NCBI RefSeq assembly: GCF_039539005.1
Contig: NZ_BAABCP010000002.1
Span: forward strand, 1 to 64,000
Reading direction: 5' to 3'
Origin: Microbacterium soli
GTDB taxonomy: Bacteria; Actinomycetota; Actinomycetes; Actinomycetales; Microbacteriaceae
Length of the DNA stretch: 64,000 nt
Shown here: positions 25,262-34,717 of the stretch, piece after piece
Position numbering within the stretch: position 1 is the first letter of the stretch
How the letters are laid out: each line of letters begins with the position of its first letter
The notes under the pieces: generated by a model
What the model was told of the DNA's origin: nothing
The model's database searches: none
The model's input: the letters and a program-made list of their open reading frames with translations, nothing else
Translations under genes and position numbers: made by a program

Positions 25262-25624
25262 ATGGCAGCGAAAGACGAGTTGGGACGCGCGGGCGAAGAG
25301 CGGGCGGCACGGTATCTGCGGATGCGCGGCTACGTCGTCCTCGACCGGAACTGGCGGTGCGATCAGGGTGAGATCGACATCGTGGCGGCGCACGGCGACC
25401 GGCTGTGCGTGGTGGAGGTCAAGACCCGAACCTCCGAGCGCTACGGTCATCCGTTCGAGGCGATCGACGACCGCAAACGTCGCCGCCTGTGGCGGCTGGC
25501 CTTCGCGTGGGCCGGAGCGCATCCGGATGAGGCGAAGCGGCGCAGGATCAGGCTGGAGGCCATCGGGCTGATCGGAGCGGATGCCGAGACCGCCCGTCTC
25601 GAGCACCTCGTGGACCTGCTGTGA
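25262..25624 (+). CDS. YraN/UPF0102 family endonuclease-like protein
   Basis: This 120-residue Holliday-junction-resolvase-fold protein reads KDELGRAGEERAARYLRMRG, then the metal-binding core GEIDIVAAHGDRLCVVEVKTR (E-D-ExK pattern of PD-(D/E)XK nucleases). The biological role is unclear. It overlaps the comM-like gene by 4 bases, so the yraN-comM-dprA order is that of a DNA-processing operon. CAGGCT lies six bases before ATG 25262, suggesting a leaderless start. Confidence 0.9.
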   Translation: MAAKDELGRAGEERAARYLRMRGYVVLDRNWRCDQGEIDIVAAHGDRLCVVEVKTRTSERYGHPFEAIDDRKRRRLWRLAFAWAGAHPDEAKRRRIRLEAIGLIGADAETARLEHLVDLL

Positions 25625-27150
25625 GCACCGCACGGACCTGGGCCGTCGCGCTCACAGGCGTGGACGGGCACATGGTCGAGGTGGAGGCCGACTTCTCGAC
25701 GCAGACACCCGAGTTCAAGATCATCGGCCTTCCCGACAAGGCGCTCGGCGAGGCCGTGCAGCGGGTGTGGAACGCCTGCAGCAACGCAGGGCTCGAGGTT
25801 CCCCGACGACGCCTCACCGTCAATCTCTCGCCGGCGAGTCTGCCCAAGCACGGGTCCGGTTTCGACCTCGGTATCGCCGTCGCGACGGCCGCCGCGGGCG
25901 GCATCATCCCCGCGGAGACGGTCCGTTCGGCGGTGCACGTCGGCGAACTGGGGCTGGACGGCAGGCTGCGCCCGGTTCCCGGTGTGCTGCCCGCCGTCTA
26001 CGCGGCGGCGCGCGCGGGATTCCCGCGGGTCATCGTTCCGTACGCCAACGCGGCGGAGGCGGCGCTGGTCACCGGCATCGAGGTGCGCGCGGCGGCTTCC
26101 CTCGCGGAGGTCGCCGCGCTGCACGGCGCCGACGTGGAGGTGCCCGATGTCGAGCCCGTGCGCATCGCGGCACCCGAGCGGGCGGAGCCCGACGGGCTGG
26201 ATCTCGCCGATGTGATCGGTCAGGAGGAGGCCGTCGACGCCCTGGTCGTGGCGGCTGCGGGCGGGCACCACATGATGCTCTGCGGGCCGCCCGGTGCGGG
26301 CAAGACCATGTTGGCGAGGCGGCTGCCGGGCATCCTCCCGCTGCTGGACGATCGGGAGGCGCTCGAGGTCGCGGCGATCCGCTCCCTGGCGGGGGAGCCG
26401 ATCATCGGGCTCGATCCGGTCGCACCGTTCGTGGCTCCGCATCACAGCGCGTCGTCCGCGGCGCTCGTCGGCGGCGGCACCAGGGTGGCGCGTCCCGGCG
26501 CGATCGTGCGGGCCCACCGCGGTGTGCTGTTCCTCGATGAGACGCCGGAGTTCCAGCGCGTCGCACTGGACGCCCTGCGCCAGCCCCTGGAGTCCGGGCG
26601 CATCGAGGTGCACCGGGCGGGATTCACCGCGAGCTATCCGGCACGCTTCCAGTTGATTCTCGCGATGAACCCGTGCCCGTGCGGGAACCACGGAGTCCGC
26701 GGCGCGGAGTGCACCTGCCCGCCGATGGCCATCCGGCGCTACGCCTCCCGCCTGTCGGGGCCGCTGCGGGACCGCATCGACATCGATCTGCGCGTGGCTC
26801 GTGTGGCCGCATCCCGGGCGACCTCGGGGGAGAGGTCCACGCTCACGTCCGCCATCGCACGGGAACGGGTGGTGGCGGCACGCGCAGCGGCGGCAGAACG
26901 ATGGCGCAGCGCCCCCTGGCGCGTCAACGGGGATGCTCCGGGGGAGCGCCTGCGCATCGGTGCACTGCGTCTTCCTCCGCAGGTCCGTGCACCGCTGGAT
27001 CGCGCGCTGGAGCGCGGAGCGGTCACGCTGCGCGCGTACGACCGGGTGCTGCGGATCGCCTGGACTCTGGCCGACCTCGCCGGGGTATCCGTGCCCGGTG
27101 CGGATGAACTGGGACGGGCTCTGTTCCTGAAGAGAGGACTGCTGGCATGA
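25621..27150 (+). CDS. YifB/ComM family magnesium-chelatase-like AAA protein
   Basis: The product has 509 residues. An N-terminal Lon-like ChlI domain (about 1-165) includes VEVEADFSTQTPEFKIIGLPDKALGEAVQ and RRRLTVNLSPASLPKHGSGFDL. The AAA core (about 190-400) has Walker A GPPGAGKTM, HHSASSAALVGGG, GVLFLDETPEF as Walker B, and the zinc-like cysteines MNPCPCGNHGV...CTCPP. A C-terminal Mg-chelatase helical domain follows. ComM in naturally competent bacteria is a branch-migration helicase aiding uptake and integration of DNA. It is placed between yraN and dprA, overlapping both. Confidence 0.92.
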   Translation: MSTARTWAVALTGVDGHMVEVEADFSTQTPEFKIIGLPDKALGEAVQRVWNACSNAGLEVPRRRLTVNLSPASLPKHGSGFDLGIAVATAAAGGIIPAETVRSAVHVGELGLDGRLRPVPGVLPAVYAAARAGFPRVIVPYANAAEAALVTGIEVRAAASLAEVAALHGADVEVPDVEPVRIAAPERAEPDGLDLADVIGQEEAVDALVVAAAGGHHMMLCGPPGAGKTMLARRLPGILPLLDDREALEVAAIRSLAGEPIIGLDPVAPFVAPHHSASSAALVGGGTRVARPGAIVRAHRGVLFLDETPEFQRVALDALRQPLESGRIEVHRAGFTASYPARFQLILAMNPCPCGNHGVRGAECTCPPMAIRRYASRLSGPLRDRIDIDLRVARVAASRATSGERSTLTSAIARERVVAARAAAAERWRSAPWRVNGDAPGERLRIGALRLPPQVRAPLDRALERGAVTLRAYDRVLRIAWTLADLAGVSVPGADELGRALFLKRGLLA

Positions 27151-28334
27151 GGACTGCGACCAATCGGATGCTGGATGAGCCACGGCTGCTGCCGGCGGCC
27201 CGGCGATTGAGACCGGACGCGGATCCGGCGGAGGTGATCGCGCGGGCGGCGTGGTCCGTGCTCGTCGAGCCCGGTGACGGCGTCGCCGGTGCTCTGATCG
27301 CGATCCACGGCGCGGCACGTGCGCTCGACATCGCCGTCAGCGCTGATGATCTGGCGACCGGTCTGGAGGAGCCGGGAGTCGTGGACGCCAGGGCACTGGC
27401 GGAGGCCCGGGACCGCTGGCGACCCAGAATGCACGCGCGGGCGGTTCTGGAAGCCGTGAACTCATGCATCGAACTGGGCGGACGGCTCCTCCTGCCCGGC
27501 GATGAGGCTTGGCCGGAGGGATTGGACGGTCTCGGTGTGCACGCACCGGTCGTGCTGTGGGCGCGCGGCGACATGTGCACTTTTCCTGCTGCGGAGACGG
27601 TGTCCATCGTCGGCGCGCGCGCCGCGACGGCATATGGGGAGTCCGTCGCGGCGGAGTTCGCCGGCGAGCTCGCCGCCACGGGCGTGCTGGTCGTGTCCGG
27701 GGGAGCCTACGGGATCGACGGCGCCGCCCATCGTGCGGCGCTGGGCTCGGGCGGGACGACGGTTGCGTTCCTCGCCGGGGGAGTCGACCGTGCCTACCCC
27801 GCCGGGCACCAGCAGCTGTTCGAGCGGATTCGCGGACACGGCGTGCTGCTGAGCGAGGTGCCCTGCGGTGGTGCGCCCACCCGCTGGAGGTTCCTGCAGC
27901 GCAACAGGCTCATCGCCGCCGCAGGGCTCGCGACAGTGGTCGTCGAGGCGGGGTCGCGCAGCGGCTCCCTGAACACGGCGGGTCACGCCGCCGCTCTCGG
28001 CCGGCCGATCGGCGCAGTGCCCGGGCCCGTCTCCTCCTCGACATCGTCGGGCTGCCACCGGCTGCTGCGCGAATACGACGCGATCTGCGTCACCAGCACC
28101 CAGGAGGTGCGGGAGCTGTGGGACGACAGAGCCACCGCTCCGTCATCGTCGTCCGCGATGAACCCGGAGCAGATCCGACTGCTGGACGCCATGAGCACCC
28201 GCACCGGTCGGGACGCCCTGGATCTCGCGCGCCGCTGCGGGCTCGCCGTGGAGCGGGTGCGCAGCCTGCTGGGCCTGCTGGGCCTGGAGGGCGTCGTCGT
28301 CCGGAACGAGGAGGGCTGGCGGCGCACGTCATGA
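27147..28334 (+). CDS. dprA: DNA-processing protein DprA
   Basis: DprA loads RecA on incoming single-stranded DNA. The 395-residue product has an N-terminal helical extension (about 1-110), the Rossmann core (about 115-320) with VSIVGARAATAYG, VVSGGAYGIDGAAHRAALG, VAFLAGGVDRAYPAGHQQLF, GVLLSEVPCG-PTRWRFLQRNRLIAAAGLATVVVEAGSRSGSLNTAGHA, and a C-terminal winged-helix region (about 330-395). All core motifs are intact. It overlaps comM by 4 bases. Competence genes of the com pilus type are not visible here, so a general recombination role is as likely. Confidence 0.94.
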   Translation: MRTATNRMLDEPRLLPAARRLRPDADPAEVIARAAWSVLVEPGDGVAGALIAIHGAARALDIAVSADDLATGLEEPGVVDARALAEARDRWRPRMHARAVLEAVNSCIELGGRLLLPGDEAWPEGLDGLGVHAPVVLWARGDMCTFPAAETVSIVGARAATAYGESVAAEFAGELAATGVLVVSGGAYGIDGAAHRAALGSGGTTVAFLAGGVDRAYPAGHQQLFERIRGHGVLLSEVPCGGAPTRWRFLQRNRLIAAAGLATVVVEAGSRSGSLNTAGHAAALGRPIGAVPGPVSSSTSSGCHRLLREYDAICVTSTQEVRELWDDRATAPSSSSAMNPEQIRLLDAMSTRTGRDALDLARRCGLAVERVRSLLGLLGLEGVVVRNEEGWRRTS

Positions 28335-28398
28335 TCGGTCATGCCGCCCGTCGGCGAGGGACCGGTCCGGCGTCGCGGGAACGGGGCATGCTGGTGGG

Positions 28399-29301
28399 GT
28401 GACGTATTCGGATGCTGTGGAGGCCTTCCTCGCGCACCTGACCCAGGTGCGCAGGCTCTCCGTCTCGACGGTGCGCGCCTACCGCTCCGACCTCGCCGAC
28501 CTCGGACGCGCGGTCGGGGACGGGGATCTCGCTACGGTCGACCTGGAAACGCTGCGGGACTGGCTGTGGCGGGCCACGCAGCGGGGCGACGCGCGCTCCA
28601 CGCTCGCTCGCCGAGCAGCAGCCGTGCGGTCCTTCTTCGGCTGGGCGAGGGAGACCGAGCTCGTTCCCGTCGACCCCAGCCTGCGTCTGGTCACGCCGCG
28701 TCGGGTGAAGACTCTCCCCGTGGTCGCCTCCGCCGACGGCATGCGCGAGCTTCTCGAGCAGCGCAGGTCCGCCGCATCCGGCGGGGATCCGATCGCGCTG
28801 CGCGACCACGCCATCCTCGAGCTGCTGTACGCCGCAGGCATCCGGGTGTCCGAACTGTGCGGCGTCGATGTCGACGACGTCGACCTGCACCGCAGGACCG
28901 TTCGGGTGGTCGGCAAGGGAGACAAGGAGCGGATCGTCCCGTTCGGCAGGCCGGCGGCCGACGCGGTGGGCGCCTTCCTCACCCGCGGGCGAGACGCCCT
29001 GCTCGCCCGATCCACTGCGAGCACGCCGGCGCTGTTCCTCGGCGCCCGCGGAGCGCGCATCGGCCCGCGCAGCGTCTACGCGCTCGTGACTCGGGCGCTC
29101 GGCCCCGTCGTGGGCACCGAGCACGTCGGCCCGCACGCGCTGCGGCACTCCGCCGCGACCCATCTGCTCGACGGAGGCGCGGACCTGCGCGCCGTGCAGG
29201 AGATCCTCGGTCATGCGAGCCTCGGAACCACCCAGATCTACACGCACGTGTCAGCGGAGCGACTCACCGCCGCCTACCGCCTCGCCCACCCCCGCGCGTG
29301 A
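28399..29301 (+). CDS. xerC: Tyrosine recombinase XerC
   Basis: XerC works with XerD at dif to resolve chromosome dimers. The 300-residue product has the SAM-like core-binding domain (about 5-88) and the catalytic domain with Arg in LLYAAGIRVSELCGVDVDDV, Lys in VVGKGDKERIVPFG, and HALRHSAATHLLDGGADLRA, LGHASLGTTQIYTHVS, giving the H-R-H-Y set. Its place after dprA is the actinobacterial norm. GTG 28399 has CATGCT six bases upstream, so it may be leaderless. No dif-like site is evident beside it, arguing against a mobile-element integrase. Confidence 0.93.
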   Translation: MTYSDAVEAFLAHLTQVRRLSVSTVRAYRSDLADLGRAVGDGDLATVDLETLRDWLWRATQRGDARSTLARRAAAVRSFFGWARETELVPVDPSLRLVTPRRVKTLPVVASADGMRELLEQRRSAASGGDPIALRDHAILELLYAAGIRVSELCGVDVDDVDLHRRTVRVVGKGDKERIVPFGRPAADAVGAFLTRGRDALLARSTASTPALFLGARGARIGPRSVYALVTRALGPVVGTEHVGPHALRHSAATHLLDGGADLRAVQEILGHASLGTTQIYTHVSAERLTAAYRLAHPRA

Positions 29302-29317
29302 TGATGGATCCCGCCGC

Positions 29318-29899
29318 TCAGCCCTCGCAGCACGGCAGCAGCACGGCTCGCTCCGCCGTCCCGAACAGCCCGCGAGGATTCACATAGGCGCCGTCGATGC
29401 GAACGCCGACATGCAGGCTCCCGCGCACGGCATGCCCGCCCGCCGAGACCGTGCCCACTGTCATCCCGGCGGTCACCGCGACGCCGGGCGCCAGGCCGGA
29501 GACGACCGGCTCCAGCGTCGTCACGTACCCGTCGCCGTGAGCGATGGTCAGCAGCGGACGATCGACGACGACACCGCGGAAGGCGACGACCCCTGCAGCC
29601 GGTGCGAGCACGTCGGCCCCCGGCTGCGCTGCGATGTCCATCCCGCGATGCCCCGGACCGTAGTCGTGAGCCGGGGCGCGGTACGGCTCGAGGACCTCAC
29701 GGGCCTCGGAGACCGGCCAGAGCCATGGATGGCCCGGGGCGTCCTCCGAGACGGGCGCACCGGCGACGGAGACGGCGGGGCTCATGCCGGGGGCGTCGAC
29801 CGTGTGCGCGGCGGCGGACGCGGTGGCCGAGGGCATGAGCGCGAGGATGACGCACATCGGGATCAGCACGGGATGCGGTCTGCGGATGGTCGTCGTCAC
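29318..29899 (-). CDS. Secreted M23/LytM-domain protein, possibly inactive
   Basis: The 193-residue product has a signal peptide (basic TTTIRRPHP, hydrophobic 11-24, cleavage near ATASAAA) and a LytM domain about 60-180. The first zinc ligands are present in HRGMDIA (His84, Asp88), and the last in SLHVGVR (His163). The catalytic His two residues before is Ser161, so endopeptidase activity may be lost, as in activator-type LytM factors such as EnvC. GTG 29899 is chosen because it gives a clean signal peptide; upstream codons in frame do not look coding. It lies divergent to rpsB. Confidence 0.82.
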   Translation of the reverse strand: MTTTIRRPHPVLIPMCVILALMPSATASAAAHTVDAPGMSPAVSVAGAPVSEDAPGHPWLWPVSEAREVLEPYRAPAHDYGPGHRGMDIAAQPGADVLAPAAGVVAFRGVVVDRPLLTIAHGDGYVTTLEPVVSGLAPGVAVTAGMTVGTVSAGGHAVRGSLHVGVRIDGAYVNPRGLFGTAERAVLLPCCEG

Positions 29900-30028
29900 A
29901 CCGCAACCCTGACACCGCTGAGCATGCCGGGAGGCGGCGATCCCCGCATCCGTGGAGAACCGCCCGTGCCCGCCGGATGTGCAGGGCGAACGCACACGAT
30001 CCGATGGGTGCGGACCCCGCCGGTCCTG

Positions 30029-30059
30029 TATGCTTGAAGGGCATCCCGATATCGGGATG
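30029..30059 (+). promoter_or_regulatory. rpsB promoter region with palindrome at the start point
   Basis: A -10-like TATGCT (30029-30034) is followed by CATCCCGATATCGGGATG (30042-30059), a perfect 18-base palindrome where transcription of rpsB-tsf should start. The leader to ATG 30229 is about 170-190 bases with no gene. The palindrome could be an operator or a 5' RNA hairpin. The 329-base gap 29900-30228 holds nothing else that I recognise. Confidence 0.5.
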
Positions 30060-30228
30060 ACTACGCGTGCCCAGAGCGACTCCGGTCGCGGCATCCACTC
30101 CCACAGGTCCTTCTTCACAGACTTCAGCTGCGCGGAGGGCGGGTGTGCGCCGGGCACCAGGATTGCCGGTCATCCGACCGGCGAGAACAACCTCGACGAC
30201 GCGAGAGCGTCAGAACCAGGAGACGACC

Positions 30229-31104
30229 ATGGCTGTGGTCACCATCCGCCAGCTGCTCGACAGCGGCGTGCACTTCGGACACCAGACCCGTCGGTGGAAC
30301 CCGAAGGTGAAGCGCTTCATCCTCACCGAGCGCAGCGGCATCCACATCATCGACCTGCAGCAGTCGCTGTCGTACATCGACAAGGCCTACGACTTCGTCA
30401 AGGAGACCGTCGCGCGCGGCGGCACCATCCTCTTCGTCGGCACCAAGAAGCAGGCGCAGGAGGTCCTCGCCGAGCAGGCCGCCCGCGTCGGCCAGCCGTA
30501 CGTCAACCAGCGCTGGCTGGGCGGTCTCCTCACGAACTTCTCCACGATCGCCAAGCGCCTGGCACGCATGAAGGAGCTCGAGGAGCTCGACTACGAGAAC
30601 CCGGCCGCCTCGGGCTTCACCAAGAAGGAGCTGCTGCTCAAGAAGCGCGAACTCGACAAGCTGCACAAGTCGCTCGGCGGCATCCGCAGCCTCTCGCGCA
30701 CGCCGTCGGCGCTGTGGGTCGTGGACGCGAAGCGCGAGCACCTCGCCATCGACGAGGCCAAGAAGCTCGGCATCCCGGTGATCGGCATCCTCGACACCAA
30801 CGCCGACCCGGACGACTTCCAGTACCCGATCCCCGGCAACGACGACGCGATCCGCTCGGTCTCGCTGCTGACCCGGATCATCGCCGATGCCGCGGCCGAG
30901 GGCCTGCAGCAGAAGCACAACCCGGAGTCCGGCGAGGCGGAGCCCCTCGCCGAGTGGGAGCAGGAGCTGCTCCAGGGCGACGCCGTCGCGCCGCCCGCCG
31001 CCGAGGCCGCGCCCGCCGCCGAGGCGCCTGCTGAGGAGTCGGCTGCCGCCGAGACCCCGGCCGCCGACGCGCCGGCCGCCGAGGCCGCGGCCGACGTCAA
31101 GTAA
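30229..31104 (+). CDS. rpsB: 30S ribosomal protein S2 with an acidic tail
   Basis: Residues 1-245 are a standard S2: [94 protein letters not shown]. The total of 291 residues is longer than the usual 230-260 because of a tail from about 252 made of Ala, Glu and Pro ([20 protein letters not shown] and further). AGGAGACGACC precedes the ATG. It is co-transcribed with tsf, 45 bases downstream, as in most bacteria. Confidence 0.97.
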   Translation: MAVVTIRQLLDSGVHFGHQTRRWNPKVKRFILTERSGIHIIDLQQSLSYIDKAYDFVKETVARGGTILFVGTKKQAQEVLAEQAARVGQPYVNQRWLGGLLTNFSTIAKRLARMKELEELDYENPAASGFTKKELLLKKRELDKLHKSLGGIRSLSRTPSALWVVDAKREHLAIDEAKKLGIPVIGILDTNADPDDFQYPIPGNDDAIRSVSLLTRIIADAAAEGLQQKHNPESGEAEPLAEWEQELLQGDAVAPPAAEAAPAAEAPAEESAAAETPAADAPAAEAAADVK

Positions 31105-31149
31105 GCAACCCGCACACCCGCACAGACACGAAGCAAGGAGCCACCACAC

Positions 31150-31977
31150 ATGGCCAACTTCACCATCGCCGACATCAAGGCGCTGCGCGAGCAGCTCGGA
31201 ACCGGAATGGTCGACACCAAGAAGGCGCTCGAGGAGGCCGACGGCGACGTCGAGAAGGCCACCGAGATCCTGCGCCTGAAGGGTGCCAAGGGCAACGCGA
31301 AGCGCGCTGACCGCTCCACCAGCGAGGGTCTGGTCGCCGCGCGGGAGACCGACGGCGCCGTCACGCTGATCGAGCTCGCCTGCGAGACCGACTTCGTCGC
31401 GAAGAACGAGCGCTTCATCACGCTCGCCGACAAGGTGGCCGACGCGGTCGCCGCCGTCGCGGCGGATTCCCTCGAGTCCGCACTGGCCGCACCGGCCGGC
31501 GACCAGACCGTCGAGCAGCTCATCTCCGATGAGGCTGCGATCATCGGCGAGAAGGTCGAGCTGCGTCGGGTCCGCACCGTCAAGGGCGAGTCCCTGTCGG
31601 TGTACCTGCACCGCACCAGCAAGGATCTGCCGCCGCAGATCGGCGTCGCCCTCGCGTACACGGGCAGCGATGCGGAGACCGCACGCAGCATCGCGCAGCA
31701 CATCTCGTTCGCGAACCCCTCATACCTCAGCCGCGAGGACGTCCCCGCGGCCGATGTCGAAAAGGAGCGGGAGATCGTCACCGAGATCTCGCGCAACGAG
31801 GGCAAGCCCGAGGCCGCGCTTCCGAAGATCGTCGAGGGCCGGGTCACCGCGTTCTTCAAGCAGGTCGCCCTGCTCGAGCAGGACTATGCGAAGGACAACA
31901 AGCAGTCCGTGGGCCAGGTCGCGAAGAGTGCGGGCATCACCGTCACCGACTTCGCGCGGTTCAAGGTCGGCGCGTAA
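31150..31977 (+). CDS. tsf: Elongation factor Ts
   Basis: EF-Ts exchanges GDP for GTP on EF-Tu. The 275-residue product begins with the UBA-like domain containing the family signature LREQLGTGMVDTKKALEEAD and AKRADRSTSEG. The core signature ELACETDFVAKNERF (TDFV contacts EF-Tu) and the coiled-coil and C-terminal module follow. AAGGAG lies nine bases before the ATG. It is the second gene of rpsB-tsf and is followed by a near-ideal terminator. Confidence 0.97.
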   Translation: MANFTIADIKALREQLGTGMVDTKKALEEADGDVEKATEILRLKGAKGNAKRADRSTSEGLVAARETDGAVTLIELACETDFVAKNERFITLADKVADAVAAVAADSLESALAAPAGDQTVEQLISDEAAIIGEKVELRRVRTVKGESLSVYLHRTSKDLPPQIGVALAYTGSDAETARSIAQHISFANPSYLSREDVPAADVEKEREIVTEISRNEGKPEAALPKIVEGRVTAFFKQVALLEQDYAKDNKQSVGQVAKSAGITVTDFARFKVGA

Positions 31978-31986
31978 CACCTCGGA

Positions 31987-32021
31987 GGGGGTTCGGATCC
32001 ACACACGGTCCGAACCCCCTT
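31987..32021 (+). terminator. Rho-independent terminator after tsf
   Basis: GGGGGTTCGGA (31987-31997) and TCCGAACCCCC (32009-32019) form a perfect 11-base-pair stem with an 11-base loop, followed by TTCT. It is the strongest terminator in the window and isolates rpsB-tsf from pyrH. Confidence 0.85.
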
Positions 32022-32079
32022 CTGCATGCCCGGAGCAGGCCGAGGCAGTATCTTGAAACCGGACGAGAGGACACTCCCC

Positions 32080-32796
32080 ATGACTGAACGCACCGGACGC
32101 CGCCGCGTCCTCCTCAAACTGTCCGGTGAGGCCTTCGGCGGCGGGTCGCTGGGAGTCGACCCCGACGTCGTCAGCCGGATCGCCCGGGACATCGCCGCAG
32201 CGGTGGACCGTGTGGAGATCGCGATCGTCGTCGGCGGCGGCAACTTCTTCCGTGGAGCGGAGCTCAGCCGGCGCGGCATGGACCGTGGGCGCGCCGACTA
32301 CATGGGCATGCTCGGCACCGTCATGAACGCGCTCGCCCTGCAGGACTTCCTCGAGCAGGCGGGTGCCCCCACGCGTGTGCAGTCCGCCATCCAGATGACT
32401 CAGGTCGCCGAGCCGTACATCCCATTGCGCGCCGAGCGCCACATGGAGAAGGGGCGCGTGGTCATCTTCGGCGCCGGTGCGGGCCTGCCGTACTTCTCCA
32501 CGGACACCGTGGCAGCCCAGCGCGCTCTGGAGATCCGCGCCCAGGAGGTGCTGGTCGCCAAGAACGGCGTGGATGCGATCTACACGGCCGACCCCAACAA
32601 GGACGCCACCGCGCAGCGCATCGAGAGGGTCACCTACCGGGATGCGCTGCAGCGCGGTTTGAAGGTCGTCGACTCCACCGCGTTCAGCCTGTGCATGGAC
32701 AACGCCATGGACATGCGCGTGTTCGGCATGGAGCCCGTCGGCAACGTCACCCGCGCGCTGCTGGGCGAGCCGATCGGCACGCTGGTCACCGCCTGA
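32080..32796 (+). CDS. pyrH: Uridylate kinase PyrH
   Basis: PyrH makes UDP from UMP and is the regulated hexameric bacterial UMP kinase. The 238-residue product has [15 protein letters not shown] (phosphate-binding Lys), [58 protein letters not shown] and [19 protein letters not shown]. The start ATG 32080 is a few bases after a purine-rich GAGAGGA. It is separated from tsf by a terminator, with a CAGTAT -10-like element at about 32046, so it starts the pyrH-frr-cdsA transcription unit. Confidence 0.97.
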   Translation: MTERTGRRRVLLKLSGEAFGGGSLGVDPDVVSRIARDIAAAVDRVEIAIVVGGGNFFRGAELSRRGMDRGRADYMGMLGTVMNALALQDFLEQAGAPTRVQSAIQMTQVAEPYIPLRAERHMEKGRVVIFGAGAGLPYFSTDTVAAQRALEIRAQEVLVAKNGVDAIYTADPNKDATAQRIERVTYRDALQRGLKVVDSTAFSLCMDNAMDMRVFGMEPVGNVTRALLGEPIGTLVTA

Positions 32797-32870
32797 GCGC
32801 CCTGTCGCTGCAGGTGGGTCTGATGACCGCCGGATAGAATCGAACCAAACCCCTGATGTAAGGAGCCCCC

Positions 32871-33425
32871 GTGATCGCGGATGTCCTCGCCGAAACCACC
32901 GGACGCATGTCGCGTGCGGTCGAAGCCGCCAAGGAGGACTTCGCCACGGTCCGCACCGGGCGCGCCAACCCGCAGCTGTTCCAGAAGGTGCTCGTCGACT
33001 ACTACGGGTCGCCCACGCCTCTCGCGCAGCTGGCTTCGCTGGCCAACCCCGAGGCCAGGTCGCTCATCGTCACGCCCTACGACAAGTCCGCGCTCAAAGC
33101 CATCGAGCAGGCCATCCGCGACATGCCCAATCTCGGTGCCAACCCGTCCAATGACGGCAACATCATTCGCGTGACGATGCCCGAGCTCACCGAGGAGCGC
33201 CGCAAGGAGTACGTCAAGCTCGTCCGCAGCAAGGGCGAGGATGCGCGGGTGCAGATCCGTGGGATCCGTCGCAAGGCGAAGGACGAGCTGGACGCGCTGA
33301 AGTCCGAGGTCGGTGAGGACGAGATCACGCGCGGCGAGAAGGAGCTGGACGCTCTGACCCGTCAGCACGTCGAAGCCATCGACGATGCACTCAAGCGCAA
33401 AGAGGCTGAACTCCTCGAGGTCTGA
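32871..33425 (+). CDS. frr: Ribosome recycling factor
   Basis: RRF splits post-termination ribosomes with EF-G. The 184-residue product has the three-helix bundle and small domain: [97 protein letters not shown]. It starts at GTG 32871 with AAGGAG seven bases upstream. TAGAAT (about 32834) in the gap may give an extra promoter. cdsA follows 5 bases later. Confidence 0.97.
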   Translation: MIADVLAETTGRMSRAVEAAKEDFATVRTGRANPQLFQKVLVDYYGSPTPLAQLASLANPEARSLIVTPYDKSALKAIEQAIRDMPNLGANPSNDGNIIRVTMPELTEERRKEYVKLVRSKGEDARVQIRGIRRKAKDELDALKSEVGEDEITRGEKELDALTRQHVEAIDDALKRKEAELLEV

Positions 33426-33430
33426 CCTGC

Positions 33431-34717
33431 ATGCCCGACGCCAACGACTCCGAGGATCGCCCGGCCGAGGCTCCCGAGCCCGACTCGGCGGATGCGTCGA
33501 CCGCGCACACGGACATCCGTGCGCGGCGCGCCGACGATGCGCGGACCCCCGTGCACGGTGTCCCAGGTGCCGACGTGGGGACCTCGGCATCCGGTGTGCC
33601 GCTGTCGGATGAGGCGTTCCCGGGGTTCGACGCCTCGCGCGTACCGCCCCGACCCCCTCTGCCGTCGGACGCCCAGGGCGGCACCGTGAACGCTGCCCGT
33701 CCGGTGAGAGCAGCCGAGGACGTCGAACCGGCGACGGGAGAGCACAGTGCGATCCGAGAGCACTGGCGTGCCCGCCGTGACGAGCTCGAGTCGCATGTGT
33801 CGCAGGCCCGGGACCAGCTGGAGTCGCATGTCTCACAGGCGCGCGATCACTTCGACCAGGCCAATGAGCGCATCAAGGAGCGCACCGGCCGGGATCTCAT
33901 CCTCGCGATCGTCATCGGCGTGGCCTTCGGCGCCGCGTTCGTGGCGTCTCTGCTGTTCGTGAAGTGGCTGTTCGTCCCGATCGCGCTGGCGGCCGGTCTG
34001 CTGGGCACATACGAGCTCTCCCGTGCCCTGCGCACGGGAGGCCGCAGGGTGGACGCGGTTCCGCAGCTCATCGCCGCGACGGGTGTCGTGCTGGCGGGTG
34101 TGACCGGCGAATTCTGGATCAGCTGGGTGGTGCTCATCGTCGCGGTGTCCTTCATCGCCGTGTGGCGGATGCTCGCTCAGATGGTCGCGAAGGACGGTCG
34201 CACTTACGGCGATGTGCTCGCGGACGTCGTGACCGGCGGGTTCGTGCAGATCTACGTACCGTTCCTGGCTTCATTGGCCATCATGCTGCTGTTCCGGGAG
34301 AACGGCGAGTGGTGGGTGCTCACCTTCGTGTCCATCGCCGTCGCGGCGGACACCTTCGCGTACGCGACCGGCCTCGCCTTCGGCAAGCACCCGATGGCGC
34401 CGCGCATCAGCCCGAAGAAGACCTGGGAGGGATTCGCGGGGGCGGTCCTCGGCTCGCTGACCGTCGGCGTGCTGCTGGCGGTGTACCTGCTGCACCTGGA
34501 ATGGTGGTGCGGCCTGATCCTGGGCGCGGCGATCCTCCTCTCCGCGACGCTCGGCGACCTCGCCGAGTCCCTGCTCAAGCGCGATCTGGGCATCAAGGAC
34601 ATGAGCTCCTGGCTGCCCGGACACGGCGGCCTGCTGGACCGGCTGGACAGCATCCTGCCCTCGACCGTGCCCGCGCTGGCGCTGTCGTTCCTGTTGACGC
34701 CGTGGATGGTTTCGTGA
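33431..34717 (+). CDS. cdsA: Phosphatidate cytidylyltransferase CdsA with N-terminal extension
   Basis: CdsA makes CDP-diacylglycerol, the precursor of all phospholipids. Residues about 155-428 hold eight or so membrane segments and the family signature near the C-terminus (DMSSWLPGHGGLLDRLDSIL, with the conserved GG-LDRxDS). Residues 1-150 are an unusual soluble extension, acidic at first, then a predicted coiled coil with a duplicated 11-residue unit LESHVSQARDQ at about 119-139. It starts 5 bases after frr and overlaps the next gene by one base. The extension may link the enzyme to partners; that part is speculation. Confidence 0.93.
   Translation: MPDANDSEDRPAEAPEPDSADASTAHTDIRARRADDARTPVHGVPGADVGTSASGVPLSDEAFPGFDASRVPPRPPLPSDAQGGTVNAARPVRAAEDVEPATGEHSAIREHWRARRDELESHVSQARDQLESHVSQARDHFDQANERIKERTGRDLILAIVIGVAFGAAFVASLLFVKWLFVPIALAAGLLGTYELSRALRTGGRRVDAVPQLIAATGVVLAGVTGEFWISWVVLIVAVSFIAVWRMLAQMVAKDGRTYGDVLADVVTGGFVQIYVPFLASLAIMLLFRENGEWWVLTFVSIAVAADTFAYATGLAFGKHPMAPRISPKKTWEGFAGAVLGSLTVGVLLAVYLLHLEWWCGLILGAAILLSATLGDLAESLLKRDLGIKDMSSWLPGHGGLLDRLDSILPSTVPALALSFLLTPWMVS

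Noticed and set aside
28399..29301. XerC-like recombinase as the integrase of a mobile element
   Set aside because: It follows dprA in the conserved actinobacterial order and has normal composition; no attachment repeats flank it.
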